Under the pieces are notes generated by a model, which saw only the letters and a program-made list of their open reading frames with translations, was not told the DNA's origin and made no database searches. Made by a program: the position numbers and the translations under genes. 64,000 bases of DNA, taken from NCBI GenBank assembly GCA_014896455.1, contig JADBKJ010000009.1:1-64000 (forward strand), written 5' to 3'. Positions 34,738-42,668 of the stretch are shown here, piece after piece. The stretch is from Thermoanaerobacter sp. Its GTDB lineage: Bacteria; Bacillota; Thermoanaerobacteria; Thermoanaerobacterales; Thermoanaerobacteraceae. Numbering within the stretch: position 1 is the stretch's first letter; each line of letters opens with the position of its first letter.

Positions 34738-36297
34738 ATGGATCCAATAAGTATGAATAGCTACAATGTGAGCAATTTATTGAGAGTCGGTGGTCTTGCA
34801 ACAGGACTCGATACGGATTCTATTGTACAACAGTTAATAAGAGCTGCCAGTATTCCTCTTGATAGGTTGGAACAACAAAAGCAATGGTATCAATGGCAAC
34901 AAGAAGATTTAAGGGATATAAACACACAGCTTATGTCACTCCGAAATGACATTGTTTTTAAACTCAAACTACAGGGGACTTTTATGGCAAAAACTGTTAC
35001 ATCGTCAAATCCTTCAGTTGCAACGGCTACAGCAGGAGCAAATGCAATAAATGGAACTTATACTATATCAGTAACACAATTAGCTCAAGCTGCTACAACT
35101 GTAAGTACAGATAAAATTGGTGCTGCAACTAAAAATTCTGATGGAACATATACGTATAATACACTTAATAATACAGGAAACGATATATACCTTTATTTAA
35201 AGGGATTAGACGGTACAGATAAACAAATAGTAATAAGAAATGGTGCAACAATAAATGATGTAGTTACTGCTATAAATGCTCAGAGCAATGCGACAGGCGT
35301 AATTGCTACATATGACCCGGGTTTAGATAGGCTGTTTTTGGTATCAAATTTTACCGGAGCAAATTCAATGATTGATTTTAGTGGTACTACAGATTTAACT
35401 GCCCAAAATTTTTTAACAACTACGTTAAAGTTAGATTCAAATCTTTTGAACGCTGGAGGTATAACAGGACAAGATGCCAAATTTACTTTTAACAATGTTC
35501 AAATGACAAGTTCAACTAACAATGTGACAGTGGCAGGAATAAATATTACCCTCACAGGAACAAGTAATAGCACAACAACCATTACTGTTTCAACTGATGT
35601 TGACAAAATATATAACACAATAAAAAGTTTTGTTGACACTTACAATGATATAATCACAAAAATTAATACAAAGCTTACAGAAAAAAGGTATTACGATTAT
35701 CCACCTTTGACTTCTGAACAAAAGCAAGCTATGAAAGACAGCGACATAACTTTATGGGAACAAAAAGCCCGCTCTGGGGATTTGGCTAATGACGAAACTC
35801 TTATGCAACTATATTACTCCATGAGAAAAGTTGTTTCATCTACAGTTTCCAGTGTAGGCTCTTTAAGTTCAATTGGCATCACTACTGGTCAATGGTATGA
35901 AGGTGGGAAGTTATATATTGATGAAACTAAGCTTAGAGATGCTATCGCAAATAATCCTGATACTGTAATGAAGATATTTTCAGGTGTTTATCAGACAGAT
36001 TCTAATGGAAACACTACTTTGATTACTAAAGGTATTGCACAAAATTTGTACGACACCTTAAACAGTGGCATTGATGCCCTAACTCAAAAAGCAGGTAGTA
36101 CCACACAGCTTTATGATACAAGTTTTATAGGAAACAGAATAAGAGAAATAGATGATAGGATTGCTCAAATGCAAGATTATCTAAATAATCTTGAACAGAG
36201 ATATTATGCACAATTTACACAGTTAGAGATGTATGTAAGCCAAATGAATTCACAAAGTGCGTGGCTAAGCCAGCAAATTGGTGTTATGATGAAATAA
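34738..36297 (+). CDS. fliD: Flagellar filament cap protein FliD
   Basis: 519 residues. The N-terminal FliD domain LRVGGLATGLDTDSIVQQLI and C-terminal domain (TDVDKIYNTIKSFVDTYNDI, LDRL, IGNRIREIDDRIAQMQDYLNNLEQRYYAQFTQLE) are clear. It caps the growing filament and helps fold exported flagellin. 15 bp after flaG. Confidence 0.95.
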   Translation: MDPISMNSYNVSNLLRVGGLATGLDTDSIVQQLIRAASIPLDRLEQQKQWYQWQQEDLRDINTQLMSLRNDIVFKLKLQGTFMAKTVTSSNPSVATATAGANAINGTYTISVTQLAQAATTVSTDKIGAATKNSDGTYTYNTLNNTGNDIYLYLKGLDGTDKQIVIRNGATINDVVTAINAQSNATGVIATYDPGLDRLFLVSNFTGANSMIDFSGTTDLTAQNFLTTTLKLDSNLLNAGGITGQDAKFTFNNVQMTSSTNNVTVAGINITLTGTSNSTTTITVSTDVDKIYNTIKSFVDTYNDIITKINTKLTEKRYYDYPPLTSEQKQAMKDSDITLWEQKARSGDLANDETLMQLYYSMRKVVSSTVSSVGSLSSIGITTGQWYEGGKLYIDETKLRDAIANNPDTVMKIFSGVYQTDSNGNTTLITKGIAQNLYDTLNSGIDALTQKAGSTTQLYDTSFIGNRIREIDDRIAQMQDYLNNLEQRYYAQFTQLEMYVSQMNSQSAWLSQQIGVMMK

Positions 36298-36311
36298 AAG
36301 GGGGTGCAGCA

Positions 36312-36698
36312 ATGGTAAATCCGTATCAGCAATATAAAGAGAATGCAATTTTGACTGCTAGTCCTGAAGAGCTTGTTTTAATGCTTTATAATGGTATAGT
36401 AAGGTTTATAGAAGAAGCAAAAGGGGCGATAGAAAAAAAAGATTACATGGCAGCTAATAACAGCATACAGAGGGCACAAGACATTATTACAGAGCTTATG
36501 CTTACCTTGGATATGAATTATGACATATCTAAAAACTTGTACAGCCTCTATGACTATATGTTAAGAAGGTTAATTGATGCCAATGTAAAAAAAGATGTGG
36601 TAATTTTGGAAGAAGTAAAAGGGTTTGCAATAGAATTAAGGGATACTTGGAGTGTAGCTCTTAATAAAGTTAGAGAGAGAGTCTATGCGAAAGGTTGA
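36312..36698 (+). CDS. fliS: Flagellin export chaperone FliS
   Basis: 128 residues from ATG 36312 (GGGGTG upstream). NPYQQYKENAILTASPEELVLMLYNGIVRFI is the family signature. It binds the flagellin C-terminus in the cytoplasm. An in-frame ATG at 36261 falls inside fliD and is rejected. Confidence 0.95.
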   Translation: MVNPYQQYKENAILTASPEELVLMLYNGIVRFIEEAKGAIEKKDYMAANNSIQRAQDIITELMLTLDMNYDISKNLYSLYDYMLRRLIDANVKKDVVILEEVKGFAIELRDTWSVALNKVRERVYAKG

Positions 36699-36702
36699 TG
36701 AG

Positions 36703-37173
36703 ATGAATAATGTTGTAGAAAAGCTTACTCAACTTGTGCAAGATAAAATTCAGAAATTGAAAGAGATTTGTGAGGTTACTGAAAAGATAGGTATTGCCAT
36801 AGCTTCTAACAATTTAGAAGAATTAAAAAATCTTCTTATTACAAAGCAAAAAATTATAGAAGAAATTGACAAATTAGATGCCGATTTTATCCCTTTGTAT
36901 AATGTTTTTAAAAAGGAAAATAAAGTGGAAAGTATTTTTGCCTTGGAAGGGAAAGTTACGGAAGAAATAAGTAAATTGAAAGCACTCTTTATAGAAACAA
37001 AAGCTCTTTTGGAAAAAATAAAAGAAAAAGACGATAAAAATCTTCAAAATATAACTGCTATTTTCGAAAAAATAGAAAACAAATTAGAGGAATTGTCAAA
37101 GAATAAAGAAGGGTATATAGAATATCTTAAATACTATACACCTGACAGTTATTTTTTAGATAAAAAACGCTAA
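36703..37173 (+). CDS. FliT/FlgN-like flagellar protein
   Basis: 156 residues, entirely helical coiled-coil type (IQKLKEICEVTEKIGIAI, LITKQKIIEEIDKLDADFIP). Position directly after fliS is that of fliT in Bacillus. The start may instead be ATG 36685, overlapping fliS by 14 bp; ATG 36703 has AAAGG about 9 nt before it. Probably an export chaperone. Confidence 0.7.
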   Translation: MNNVVEKLTQLVQDKIQKLKEICEVTEKIGIAIASNNLEELKNLLITKQKIIEEIDKLDADFIPLYNVFKKENKVESIFALEGKVTEEISKLKALFIETKALLEKIKEKDDKNLQNITAIFEKIENKLEELSKNKEGYIEYLKYYTPDSYFLDKKR

Positions 37174-37174
37174 A

Positions 37175-37197
37175 AGAAGCGGTAAATTACTGCTTCT
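37175..37197 (+). terminator. Hairpin after the fliT-like gene
   Basis: AGAAGC-GGTAAATTACT-GCTTCT; it forms the left flank of repeat element B. Confidence 0.6.
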
Positions 37198-37398
37198 CAA
37201 TTTGTTGACAGACAAAGTTACAAAATATCCAAAGGAGATATTTTGTATCGTATGCTTCAAAGCGGCCTGCCACTCAAGTAAGTATGCTTTTTTTATATTT
37301 TTGCTTTATTAAACTCTCTCACTTGAGTGCCGGGCTGCTTTGTCACAAGTCGCACCGATTGCAAAACATCTCCTTTACGAATGTTTGTCAACGGTCTG
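37198..37398 (+). mobile_element. Terminator-associated MITE-like element, copy B (diverged)
   Basis: Left end CAATTTGTTGACAGACAAAG with AAAGGAGATATTTTGTATCG; right end GATTGCAAAACATCTCCTTT to GTCAACGGTCTG. The interior differs from other copies: an inverted repeat CCACTCAAGT / ACTTGAGTGCCGG around a T-rich stretch. The left flank is a hairpin, but no matching hairpin remains on the right, suggesting age. Confidence 0.7.
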
Positions 37399-37512
37399 AA
37401 AAATTTTATTAAAATTTTATTGATATTTAAAGTTTAAGGTGATATAATACACCTATAATATAATCGAAAGATTATATTGAACCAAAAATTCAAAGTGAGG
37501 GGATTATTAGTT

Positions 37513-37710
37513 ATGTATCAAGACAAAGTGTTAGTGTGCAAAGATTGTGGAAAAGAGTTTGTGTGGACAGCAGGAGAACAACAGTTTTATGCGGAGAAAG
37601 GCTTTCAAAATGAGCCTGTAAGGTGTAAAGCGTGCAGAGAAGCGAAAAAAAGAAGAAACCATCAGTACAATGCTAGAAGAGACAAGAAAGCTTTTGGCAT
37701 GAGCAGATAA
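37513..37710 (+). CDS. Small zinc-ribbon protein
   Basis: 65 residues from ATG 37513 (GTGAGGGGA upstream). It has two Cys pairs (VCKDCGKEF and VRCKACREAKK) around a WTAGEQQFYAEKGF core, then a basic tail (KKRRNHQYNARRDKK). This matches the probable zinc-ribbon family of small cytosolic proteins in Firmicutes. The basic tail suggests nucleic acid contact. Function unknown. Confidence 0.8.
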   Translation: MYQDKVLVCKDCGKEFVWTAGEQQFYAEKGFQNEPVRCKACREAKKRRNHQYNARRDKKAFGMSR

Positions 37711-37776
37711 TCCCCTTACTTTTTCGCAAGAAAAGTAAAGAGGATTATACAAAAGACACCATTTTGGTGTCTTTTT
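37709..37776 (+). terminator. Two successive hairpins after the zinc-ribbon gene
   Basis: First TAATCC..TTACTTTTT-CGCA-AGAAAAGTAA..GGATTA (37709-37746), then AAAGACACCA-TTT-TGGTGTCTTT followed by TTT (37752-37776). Confidence 0.8.
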
Positions 37777-37790
37777 TACACTTCAGAACT

Positions 37791-37852
37791 TTTTCCACAT
37801 TGTTAAAAGCGAATTTAAAAGTTATTCACAAACTTATCCACATTATCCACAG
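37791..37852 (+). promoter_or_regulatory. DnaA-box cluster
   Basis: TTTTCCACA (37791), TTATTCACA (37822), TTATCCACA (37834) and TTATCCACA (37844), all in the same orientation. The last two are exact matches to the DnaA consensus. No replication gene or obvious unwinding element is beside it, so a DnaA-titrating or regulatory site is more likely than an origin. Confidence 0.55.
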
Positions 37853-37902
37853 ATTTTTATTTCACAAAATATTTTTTCTTTCTTAAAAAATTCTTGTCCT
37901 CT

Positions 37903-37983
37903 TTAGGCGGTCAAAAGCAACGGCTTACAATTGCAAGGGCATTGGCTATGCAGCTAGATGCTATGCTTTTTGACGAACCCACA
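37903..37983 (+). pseudogene. Fragment of an ABC-transporter ATPase
   Basis: 27 codons: LGGQKQRLTIARALAMQL then DAMLFDEPT, i.e. the signature loop to Walker B of an amino-acid-type ABC ATPase. No start, no Walker A and no downstream part. It joins directly to a repeat-element remnant at 37984. Confidence 0.8.
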
Positions 37984-38058
37984 ATCGCCATCCGTGGCTC
38001 CAGCCCCCTCCGTACTTCACAAAATGTCAATCTTGCAAAATAGCCTGTCCATAGTCTG
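37984..38058 (+). mobile_element. Remnant right arm of the MITE-like element, copy F
   Basis: CGCCATCCGTGGCT (37987-38000), AGCCCCCTCC, TTGCAAAATAGC and CTGTCCATAGTCTG follow the right-arm order of copies A, D and E with substitutions and a deletion. It ends at CTG and is followed at once by the hairpin ACTCC-GAAAA-GGAGT. Confidence 0.6.
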
Positions 38059-38059
38059 G

Positions 38060-38084
38060 TACTCCGAAAAGGAGTGTTTTTTGT
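38060..38084 (+). terminator. Intrinsic terminator next to copy F
   Basis: TACTCC-GAAAA-GGAGTG then TTTTTTG; the typical flank of this element family. Confidence 0.75.
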
Positions 38085-38160
38085 TTCCACATATTGCAGG
38101 AATATTATTTTTTATGTAGAATTATATTAAATAGAAGGATAATGAGAGGGGTTTGATACT

Positions 38161-38706
38161 ATGAATATCACAGTAAGCGGTAAAAATGGCATGACAATTA
38201 CGGATGGACTAAGGGATGCGGTTATAAAAAATGTGAGCAAGCTAAGCAAATACTTTCCACAAGATACTGAAGTGAGGACTGTTTTAAGTGTACAGAAAAA
38301 CAATCACATTGCGGAAATCACGATACCTTTTAAGGGTATTATATTTAGAGCTGAAGAAGTCAGCGATGACATGTATGTGTCAATTGATAGGGTTGTAGAC
38401 AAAATAGAAAAACAAATACTTAAACACAAGGCAAAGCTTAAAAATAGATTTGGTGCTAATGAGTCAATAAGGTTTGAAATTCCACCTTTTTATGGAGAAG
38501 CTAAGGGAGAAGAGGAAGAGGGTTCCTTTGAAATAGTTAAGACAAAGAGGTTCCCCATAAAGCCTATGTCACCTGAGGAAGCAATTCTTCAGATGAACCT
38601 TTTGGGACATAACTTCTTCGTATTTACAAATGCCGACACTGACACTATAAATGTTGTATACAAAAGAAAAGATGGGAAATATGGCTTAATAGAGCCAATA
38701 GAATAA
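38161..38706 (+). CDS. hpf: Ribosome hibernation promoting factor, long form
   Basis: 181 residues: N-terminal S30AE/YfiA domain (MNITVSGKNGMTITDGLRDA, RAEEVSDDMYVSIDRVVDKIEKQILKHKAKLK) and the C-terminal dimerisation domain (RFPIKPMSPEEAILQMNLLGHNFFVFTNADT) of the long type that forms 100S ribosome dimers. GAGAGGGG upstream of ATG 38161. In Bacillus hpf (yvyD) also follows the fliD operon. Confidence 0.95.
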   Translation: MNITVSGKNGMTITDGLRDAVIKNVSKLSKYFPQDTEVRTVLSVQKNNHIAEITIPFKGIIFRAEEVSDDMYVSIDRVVDKIEKQILKHKAKLKNRFGANESIRFEIPPFYGEAKGEEEEGSFEIVKTKRFPIKPMSPEEAILQMNLLGHNFFVFTNADTDTINVVYKRKDGKYGLIEPIE

Positions 38707-38727
38707 AACTGCATAAGAAGTTAAAAA

Positions 38728-38757
38728 TTGGGGATAAGCTCTATTCCCAATTTTTTT
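38728..38757 (+). terminator. Intrinsic terminator after hpf
   Basis: TTGGGGATA-AGC-TCTATTCCCAA followed by TTTTTTT. Confidence 0.75.
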
Positions 38758-38834
38758 GTCTAAAAAGAAGGAATTTTAAATTTTGTATAGAATATATTTT
38801 TAGTGTGGACAAATTTTAATAGGGTGTGAATATA

Positions 38835-39476
38835 ATGGGTGAAATAACAAAAGATACAGTAAATTTGATGGAAGAGTATATAAATAAAATTCAAGGAGTA
38901 CTATCCAGTAGGGTAGTTGTAGAAAATGGTGAGATAACAGAAATTCACGTGTTGGCTGACAGTACAAGAAATGCAAAGCAAATTGCAAGAGATGTACAAT
39001 CTGTCATAATCGCGCAGTTTGGAATTGATATAAATCACAAGATTGTCAGTGTAGCGCAAATTGATACTGGAGAAAATCTCCAAGGAGAACATAGGCTTGT
39101 TTTTTCAAGCTATTCATTTATAAATAATGGACTTACCAGTGAAGCAAGAGTTATCCTCACAAGAGGCGATGAGGTTTTTGAAGGATATGCTGAAGGACCT
39201 AATACTGCAAGTAATAAATATAAAATAATTGCCAATGCTACTTTAGACTCTATTTCTAAATTGATTCCCAAAAACCATTTATTTTTATTGGAAGATGTCG
39301 ATATATTTAATATAGCGAAAAGTAGGATAATAGTTGTAGGGGTTACTCATGTGACAAATAACCAGGAGGAACTCCTTACCGGGTCTTGTCTTATAAAAAA
39401 AGATGAAGGGGAGGCTGTGGTAAAAGCCACATTGGATGCCGTAAACAGGCGCGTCATGTCGATTACATCTCTTTAG
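38835..39476 (+). CDS. Conserved hypothetical protein, two-part alpha/beta
   Basis: 213 residues, name not recognised. The N-terminal half (NGEITEIHVLADSTRNAKQI, ARDVQSVIIAQFGIDINHK, SVAQI) is a conserved block found in clostridial proteins of unknown function. The C-terminal half (YAEGPNTASNKYKIIANATL, GVTHVTNNQEELLTGSCLIK, ATLDAVNRRV) has an alternating strand-helix pattern. No signal peptide or membrane segment. ATG 38835 with AGGGTGTGA upstream. Confidence 0.7.
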   Translation: MGEITKDTVNLMEEYINKIQGVLSSRVVVENGEITEIHVLADSTRNAKQIARDVQSVIIAQFGIDINHKIVSVAQIDTGENLQGEHRLVFSSYSFINNGLTSEARVILTRGDEVFEGYAEGPNTASNKYKIIANATLDSISKLIPKNHLFLLEDVDIFNIAKSRIIVVGVTHVTNNQEELLTGSCLIKKDEGEAVVKATLDAVNRRVMSITSL

Positions 39477-39487
39477 TTTTTTAACAC

Positions 39488-39661
39488 CCAAACCGCTTAA
39501 AAGTTGCTTAGCGTAGCGTTACCTGAAGCCTAAGGGCAGAGAGTTTAACAGTAAAGGAGGGTTTCAGGATGAATAAAGCGACACTTATAAAAATATTGCT
39601 GGCTTTAATGGCACTTGCATTAGCTGGAGGTGCAAATTTAATGTGGGGTTAAGGCGGTTTG
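39488..39661 (+). ncRNA. Putative structured RNA ahead of the HD-GYP gene
   Basis: Ends pair as CAAACCGC (39489-39496) with GCGGTTTG (39654-39661), extended by TTAA on each side. Inside, CCTGAAGCC (39522-39530) pairs over 9 bp with GGTTTCAGG (39560-39568), whose 3' strand sits between AAAGGAGG and the ATG at 39569. CTTAG (39507) can pair with CTAAG (39530), which would compete with or knot this stem. No known riboswitch core was recognised. Confidence 0.4.
39569..39652 (+). CDS. 27-residue hydrophobic peptide
   Basis: ATG 39569 to TAA 39652, preceded by a near-perfect AAAGGAGG 8 nt upstream, better than most genes here. The product has a short basic start (MNKATLIK), a membrane-length hydrophobic run (ILLALMALALAGGA) and ends NLMWG. 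It could be a small membrane protein or a leader or signal peptide. The HD-GYP gene starts 43 bp downstream. Real translation is not proven. Confidence 0.5.
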   Translation: MNKATLIKILLALMALALAGGANLMWG

Positions 39662-39695
39662 AGGTGTTTTTTAGATTGAAAATAGGAGGTCTATT

Positions 39696-40970
39696 ATGCT
39701 TAACAAAAGAGTAAAAATATATATTTCTATAATAATAGCATTAGGGTTGTCTTTTATTATTTATTCTATACTAAACACACCTATAAATAGAATTATAGAT
39801 ATAATTTTATTTGGATTTTTTGCTGTTTTAGCGGAGTCAATGCCAATATATATATCAAAAGAGATTACTGTGTCCGTTGCTTTTGCAGTTGATTTAATGG
39901 CACTTTTAATTTTTGGACCATATGAAAGTGCCTTAATAGCAGGTATAGGAACTGCTTTTCAGATTAGTAAATATGTAGATGGGAGAGTACGACATATATT
40001 TAATTTTCCTTATTATAAAACATTGTTTAATATATCACAAATAGCTTTAAGTGTGGGCATTGCTGGTTTAATATATGAATATACGGGAGGTATTCCAGGT
40101 AATCACATATATCCTCAACACCTTTTATCTGCAATATTTGCAGCAATTGTATATTATCTCTTAAATACTTCTATTGTATCTATATTATTATCTTTTTTAT
40201 CTAATAAATCACTTACATATGTTTTAACAAAAGAGATTAAATGGATGATCCCGAATTTTCTTTTTCTTGCTTTTTTAGGCATAGTCATGTCAGAAGCTTT
40301 TATAAGGATAGGGTACATAAGTTTTATTTTACTTTTCATACCCCTTTTTATGATACGATATATGTTTAAGCTTTACATGGACTCAAAGCAGTCTTATTAC
40401 GATACAATAAATGTGCTTGTAAAGGCTCTTGATGCAAAGGATAAATATACAGCAGGGCATTCAAAAAATGTAGAAAAAATTTCGGCTTTACTTTGTAGAG
40501 AATTTGGTTTTAGTGAGTCTCACACTGAAATGGTGAGGATTGCATCACTTTTACATGACATAGGCAAGATTGGAGTAAAAGAAGAGGTTTTAAATAAACC
40601 AGGTAAGTTAACTGATGAAGAATTAAGCATAATAAGAGAACATCCCCAAAAAAGCTATGAAATTTTAAGAGATGTTCCGGCTTTAAAGGAGGCCTCTCTA
40701 TGGGTGAAATACCATCACGAGTGGTACGATGGAAGTGGATATCCTGATGGCATAAAAGGTGACGAAATACCATTGGAAGCGCAGATACTTTCTCTCGCAG
40801 ACGTTTTCGATGCTTTAGTTTCAGACAGGCCCTACCGAAAGGCTTTTTCACAAGAGGAAGCATATAGAATAATTGTGGCAAATGAAGGGACACAGTTTAG
40901 CCCTAAAATAATAAACGCCTTTAAAAAAGCTTTTGAAAAGAATAGGGAGGAGTTTAAGCATGATATTTGA
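39696..40970 (+). CDS. HD-GYP domain protein with N-terminal membrane sensor
   Basis: 424 residues. Six or more N-terminal membrane helices (about 1-215) form an MASE-like sensor. The HD-GYP domain follows (about 235-420): DAKDKYTAGHSKNVEKIS, LLHDIGKIGVKEEVLNKPGKL, YHHEWYDGSGYPDG, LSLADVFDALVSDRPYRKAF. HD, GYP and the metal ligands are intact, so c-di-GMP hydrolysis is predicted. ATAGGAGG upstream of ATG 39696. The end overlaps the next gene by 11 bp. Confidence 0.93.
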   Translation: MLNKRVKIYISIIIALGLSFIIYSILNTPINRIIDIILFGFFAVLAESMPIYISKEITVSVAFAVDLMALLIFGPYESALIAGIGTAFQISKYVDGRVRHIFNFPYYKTLFNISQIALSVGIAGLIYEYTGGIPGNHIYPQHLLSAIFAAIVYYLLNTSIVSILLSFLSNKSLTYVLTKEIKWMIPNFLFLAFLGIVMSEAFIRIGYISFILLFIPLFMIRYMFKLYMDSKQSYYDTINVLVKALDAKDKYTAGHSKNVEKISALLCREFGFSESHTEMVRIASLLHDIGKIGVKEEVLNKPGKLTDEELSIIREHPQKSYEILRDVPALKEASLWVKYHHEWYDGSGYPDGIKGDEIPLEAQILSLADVFDALVSDRPYRKAFSQEEAYRIIVANEGTQFSPKIINAFKKAFEKNREEFKHDI

Positions 40971-41544
40971 TTCACTTGGTGCTTCTCTAATTTACGGAAC
41001 TTTAAGAAGAGGGAAAATTAGCGGAATTGCTGATATTGACATAAAAAAACCCATCCTTTTTATAGCTGCTTTTGTTTTGGAGTTTGGTATGTTAAACCTT
41101 GCTAATAAGTTTCACGTCATTATGGAATACCGGTCTTATATCCACTTCTTTGTTTATCTTTTGCTTTTCATAGGATTGTGGTACAATAAAGATAACAGGT
41201 ATTTTAGAATAATAAGCATTGGAGTGCTTTTAAATTTTATAGTTATATTTGCAAACGGAGGAAGAATGCCTGTCTCTGTTGATGCTTTAAAGGCAGCGGG
41301 ACTTAATAATCTCATCCTTGACCTTCAGTCAAATAAAATTGCTACACATCAGGTTTTGACAAGTTCTACACGGTTAAAATTTTTAGCAGATGTCTTAGTG
41401 TTGCCAAAACCTTATCCATTGCCAAAAACTTTTAGCATAGGAGATTTTATAATGGCGACAGGCACATTTTTACTTATTACAAACGCAATGTTTAAAAAGG
41501 TGAAAAATCATGACGGCACAAGAGCGAAGGAACAAAATAGTTGA
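40960..41544 (+). CDS. DUF5317 membrane protein
   Basis: 194 residues from ATG 40960 (AGGGAGGAG upstream, inside the HD-GYP gene). About five membrane helices, with the conserved ANGGRMPVSVDALKAAGL and LADVLVLPKPYPLPKTFSIGDFIMATGTF that mark DUF5317. Function unknown; often beside HD-GYP genes in clostridia. It overlaps niaR by 35 bp. Confidence 0.8.
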   Translation: MIFDSLGASLIYGTLRRGKISGIADIDIKKPILFIAAFVLEFGMLNLANKFHVIMEYRSYIHFFVYLLLFIGLWYNKDNRYFRIISIGVLLNFIVIFANGGRMPVSVDALKAAGLNNLILDLQSNKIATHQVLTSSTRLKFLADVLVLPKPYPLPKTFSIGDFIMATGTFLLITNAMFKKVKNHDGTRAKEQNS

Positions 41545-42022
41545 AATTTTAAAGGACGCTAAAGAGCCTATATCCGGCTCTGACCTTGCTAAAAGGTTTG
41601 GAGTGACAAGGCAAATTATTGTGCAAGATATAGCTATTTTAAGGGCTAAAGGGATTAAAATATTGTCTACCCCTCAAGGTTATATAGTAGACATTGTAAA
41701 AGAAAACACTGTAAAAAGGGTTTTTGCTGTCAAACACGGATACGACAGGACAGAGGAGGAGTTAAATTTAATAGTTGACAATGGCGGAAAGGTGCTAGAT
41801 GTAATTGTAGAGCATCCCTTCTATGGGGAGATAAAAGGGCTTTTAATGCTTTCTTCAAGGTATGATGTAAGTAAATTCATGGGATTTGTAAAAGAAGGAA
41901 AAGCGACCCTTTTGTCTTCTCTGACGGATGGAGTGCACCTTCACACTGTTGAAGGGGAAAATAAAGAGGTACTAGATAGAATACAAAAGGTCTTAAAGGA
42001 AAAAGGCTTTTTAATAGAATAA
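41510..42022 (+). CDS. niaR: Niacin-responsive transcriptional repressor NiaR
   Basis: 170 residues: N-terminal HTH (RNKIVEILKDAKEPISGSDL, RFGVTRQIIVQDIAILRAKG) and C-terminal 3H domain with its three conserved His regions (VKHGYDR, VEHPFYGEIKG, GVHLHTVEG) for metal and nicotinate. The niacin transporter gene lies next, its likely target. A decayed inverted copy of the niaR start is found at 42679-42867. Confidence 0.88.
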   Translation: MTAQERRNKIVEILKDAKEPISGSDLAKRFGVTRQIIVQDIAILRAKGIKILSTPQGYIVDIVKENTVKRVFAVKHGYDRTEEELNLIVDNGGKVLDVIVEHPFYGEIKGLLMLSSRYDVSKFMGFVKEGKATLLSSLTDGVHLHTVEGENKEVLDRIQKVLKEKGFLIE

Positions 42023-42026
42023 GGAC

Positions 42027-42065
42027 TTAACCACTTTAAAAATTTTTTAAAAGTGGTTATTTTAT
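42027..42065 (+). terminator. Intrinsic terminator after niaR
   Basis: TAACCACTTTAAAA ... TTTTAAAAGTGGTTA followed by TTTTATTATT. Confidence 0.75.
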
Positions 42066-42067
42066 TA

Positions 42068-42102
42068 TTGACATGTGTATATACATCTGTGTATACTATA
42101 AT
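42068..42102 (+). promoter_or_regulatory. niaX promoter with repeated half-sites, likely NiaR operator
   Basis: TTGACA (42068-42073), 18 bp, TATACT (42092-42097). Within it GTGTATATACA and TGTGTATAC repeat the motif TGTGTATA about 14 bp apart, in the position expected of a repressor site. Confidence 0.5.
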
Positions 42103-42131
42103 TGTGAAAAGTAAAAAATGGGGGTTTTAAC

Positions 42132-42632
42132 GTGAAGACAAGAGAAATTACTATTGGAGGGCTTTTAGCAGCACTATCCCTTATTATACCTTTGGCTTTT
42201 GGAGGAGTTTTAGGGATAGTTATTCCGCCTTTCTCAGCCACACTGGCATCCCATGTACCTGTAATGCTGGCAATGCTTATAAGTCCTGCAACAGCGGTAT
42301 TTGTGGGTGTTGTATCTGCGATAGGATTTTTAATAAAATTGGGACCTATAATAGCAGCAAGAGCAGCGGTTCACGCAGTGTTTGGTTATGTTGGAGCTAA
42401 AATGATACAAAAAGGATATTCTTTTCCCGTGGCGTTAGCTGTTACACTTCCAATACATGCTGTTTTAGAAGCAATTGTGGTGATGCCTTTTGGATTTGAT
42501 TTTTACAAAGCTTTTGTGGTTGTAGGAGTAGGGACAATGATTCACCACACAATAGATTCTGCAATTGCATTGGCGCTATTTTATGTATTAAATCCTATTT
42601 TGAAGTTTAAAGCTGTGGATATAAAAAATTAA
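42132..42632 (+). CDS. niaX: Niacin transporter NiaX (ECF S-component)
   Basis: 166 residues, about five to six membrane helices. LAALSLIIPLAFGGVLGI, ATLASHVPVMLAMLISPATA, VSAIGFLIKLGP and GTMIHHTIDSAIALALFYVL fit ECF substrate-binding subunits of the NiaX type. It needs the shared EcfAA'T module encoded elsewhere. Adjacent niaR supports niacin as ligand. Confidence 0.82.
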   Translation: MKTREITIGGLLAALSLIIPLAFGGVLGIVIPPFSATLASHVPVMLAMLISPATAVFVGVVSAIGFLIKLGPIIAARAAVHAVFGYVGAKMIQKGYSFPVALAVTLPIHAVLEAIVVMPFGFDFYKAFVVVGVGTMIHHTIDSAIALALFYVLNPILKFKAVDIKN

Positions 42633-42645
42633 CTTTTTAAAAAGG

Positions 42646-42668
42646 AAACGTCTTATTTTGAGACGTTC
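42646..42668. terminator. Hairpin after niaX, left copy
   Basis: AACGTCT-TATTTTG-AGACGTT; an identical 23-bp unit lies at 42927-42949 with a T-run. The pair brackets element C. Confidence 0.85.

Noticed and set aside
37791-37852. Chromosomal origin of replication
   Set aside because: No dnaA/dnaN/gyrase genes and no clear AT-rich unwinding block next to the boxes; a secondary DnaA site is more likely.
39488-39661. c-di-GMP-I or c-di-GMP-II riboswitch
   Set aside because: The conserved cores of those classes could not be found, so only an unclassified structured RNA is proposed.
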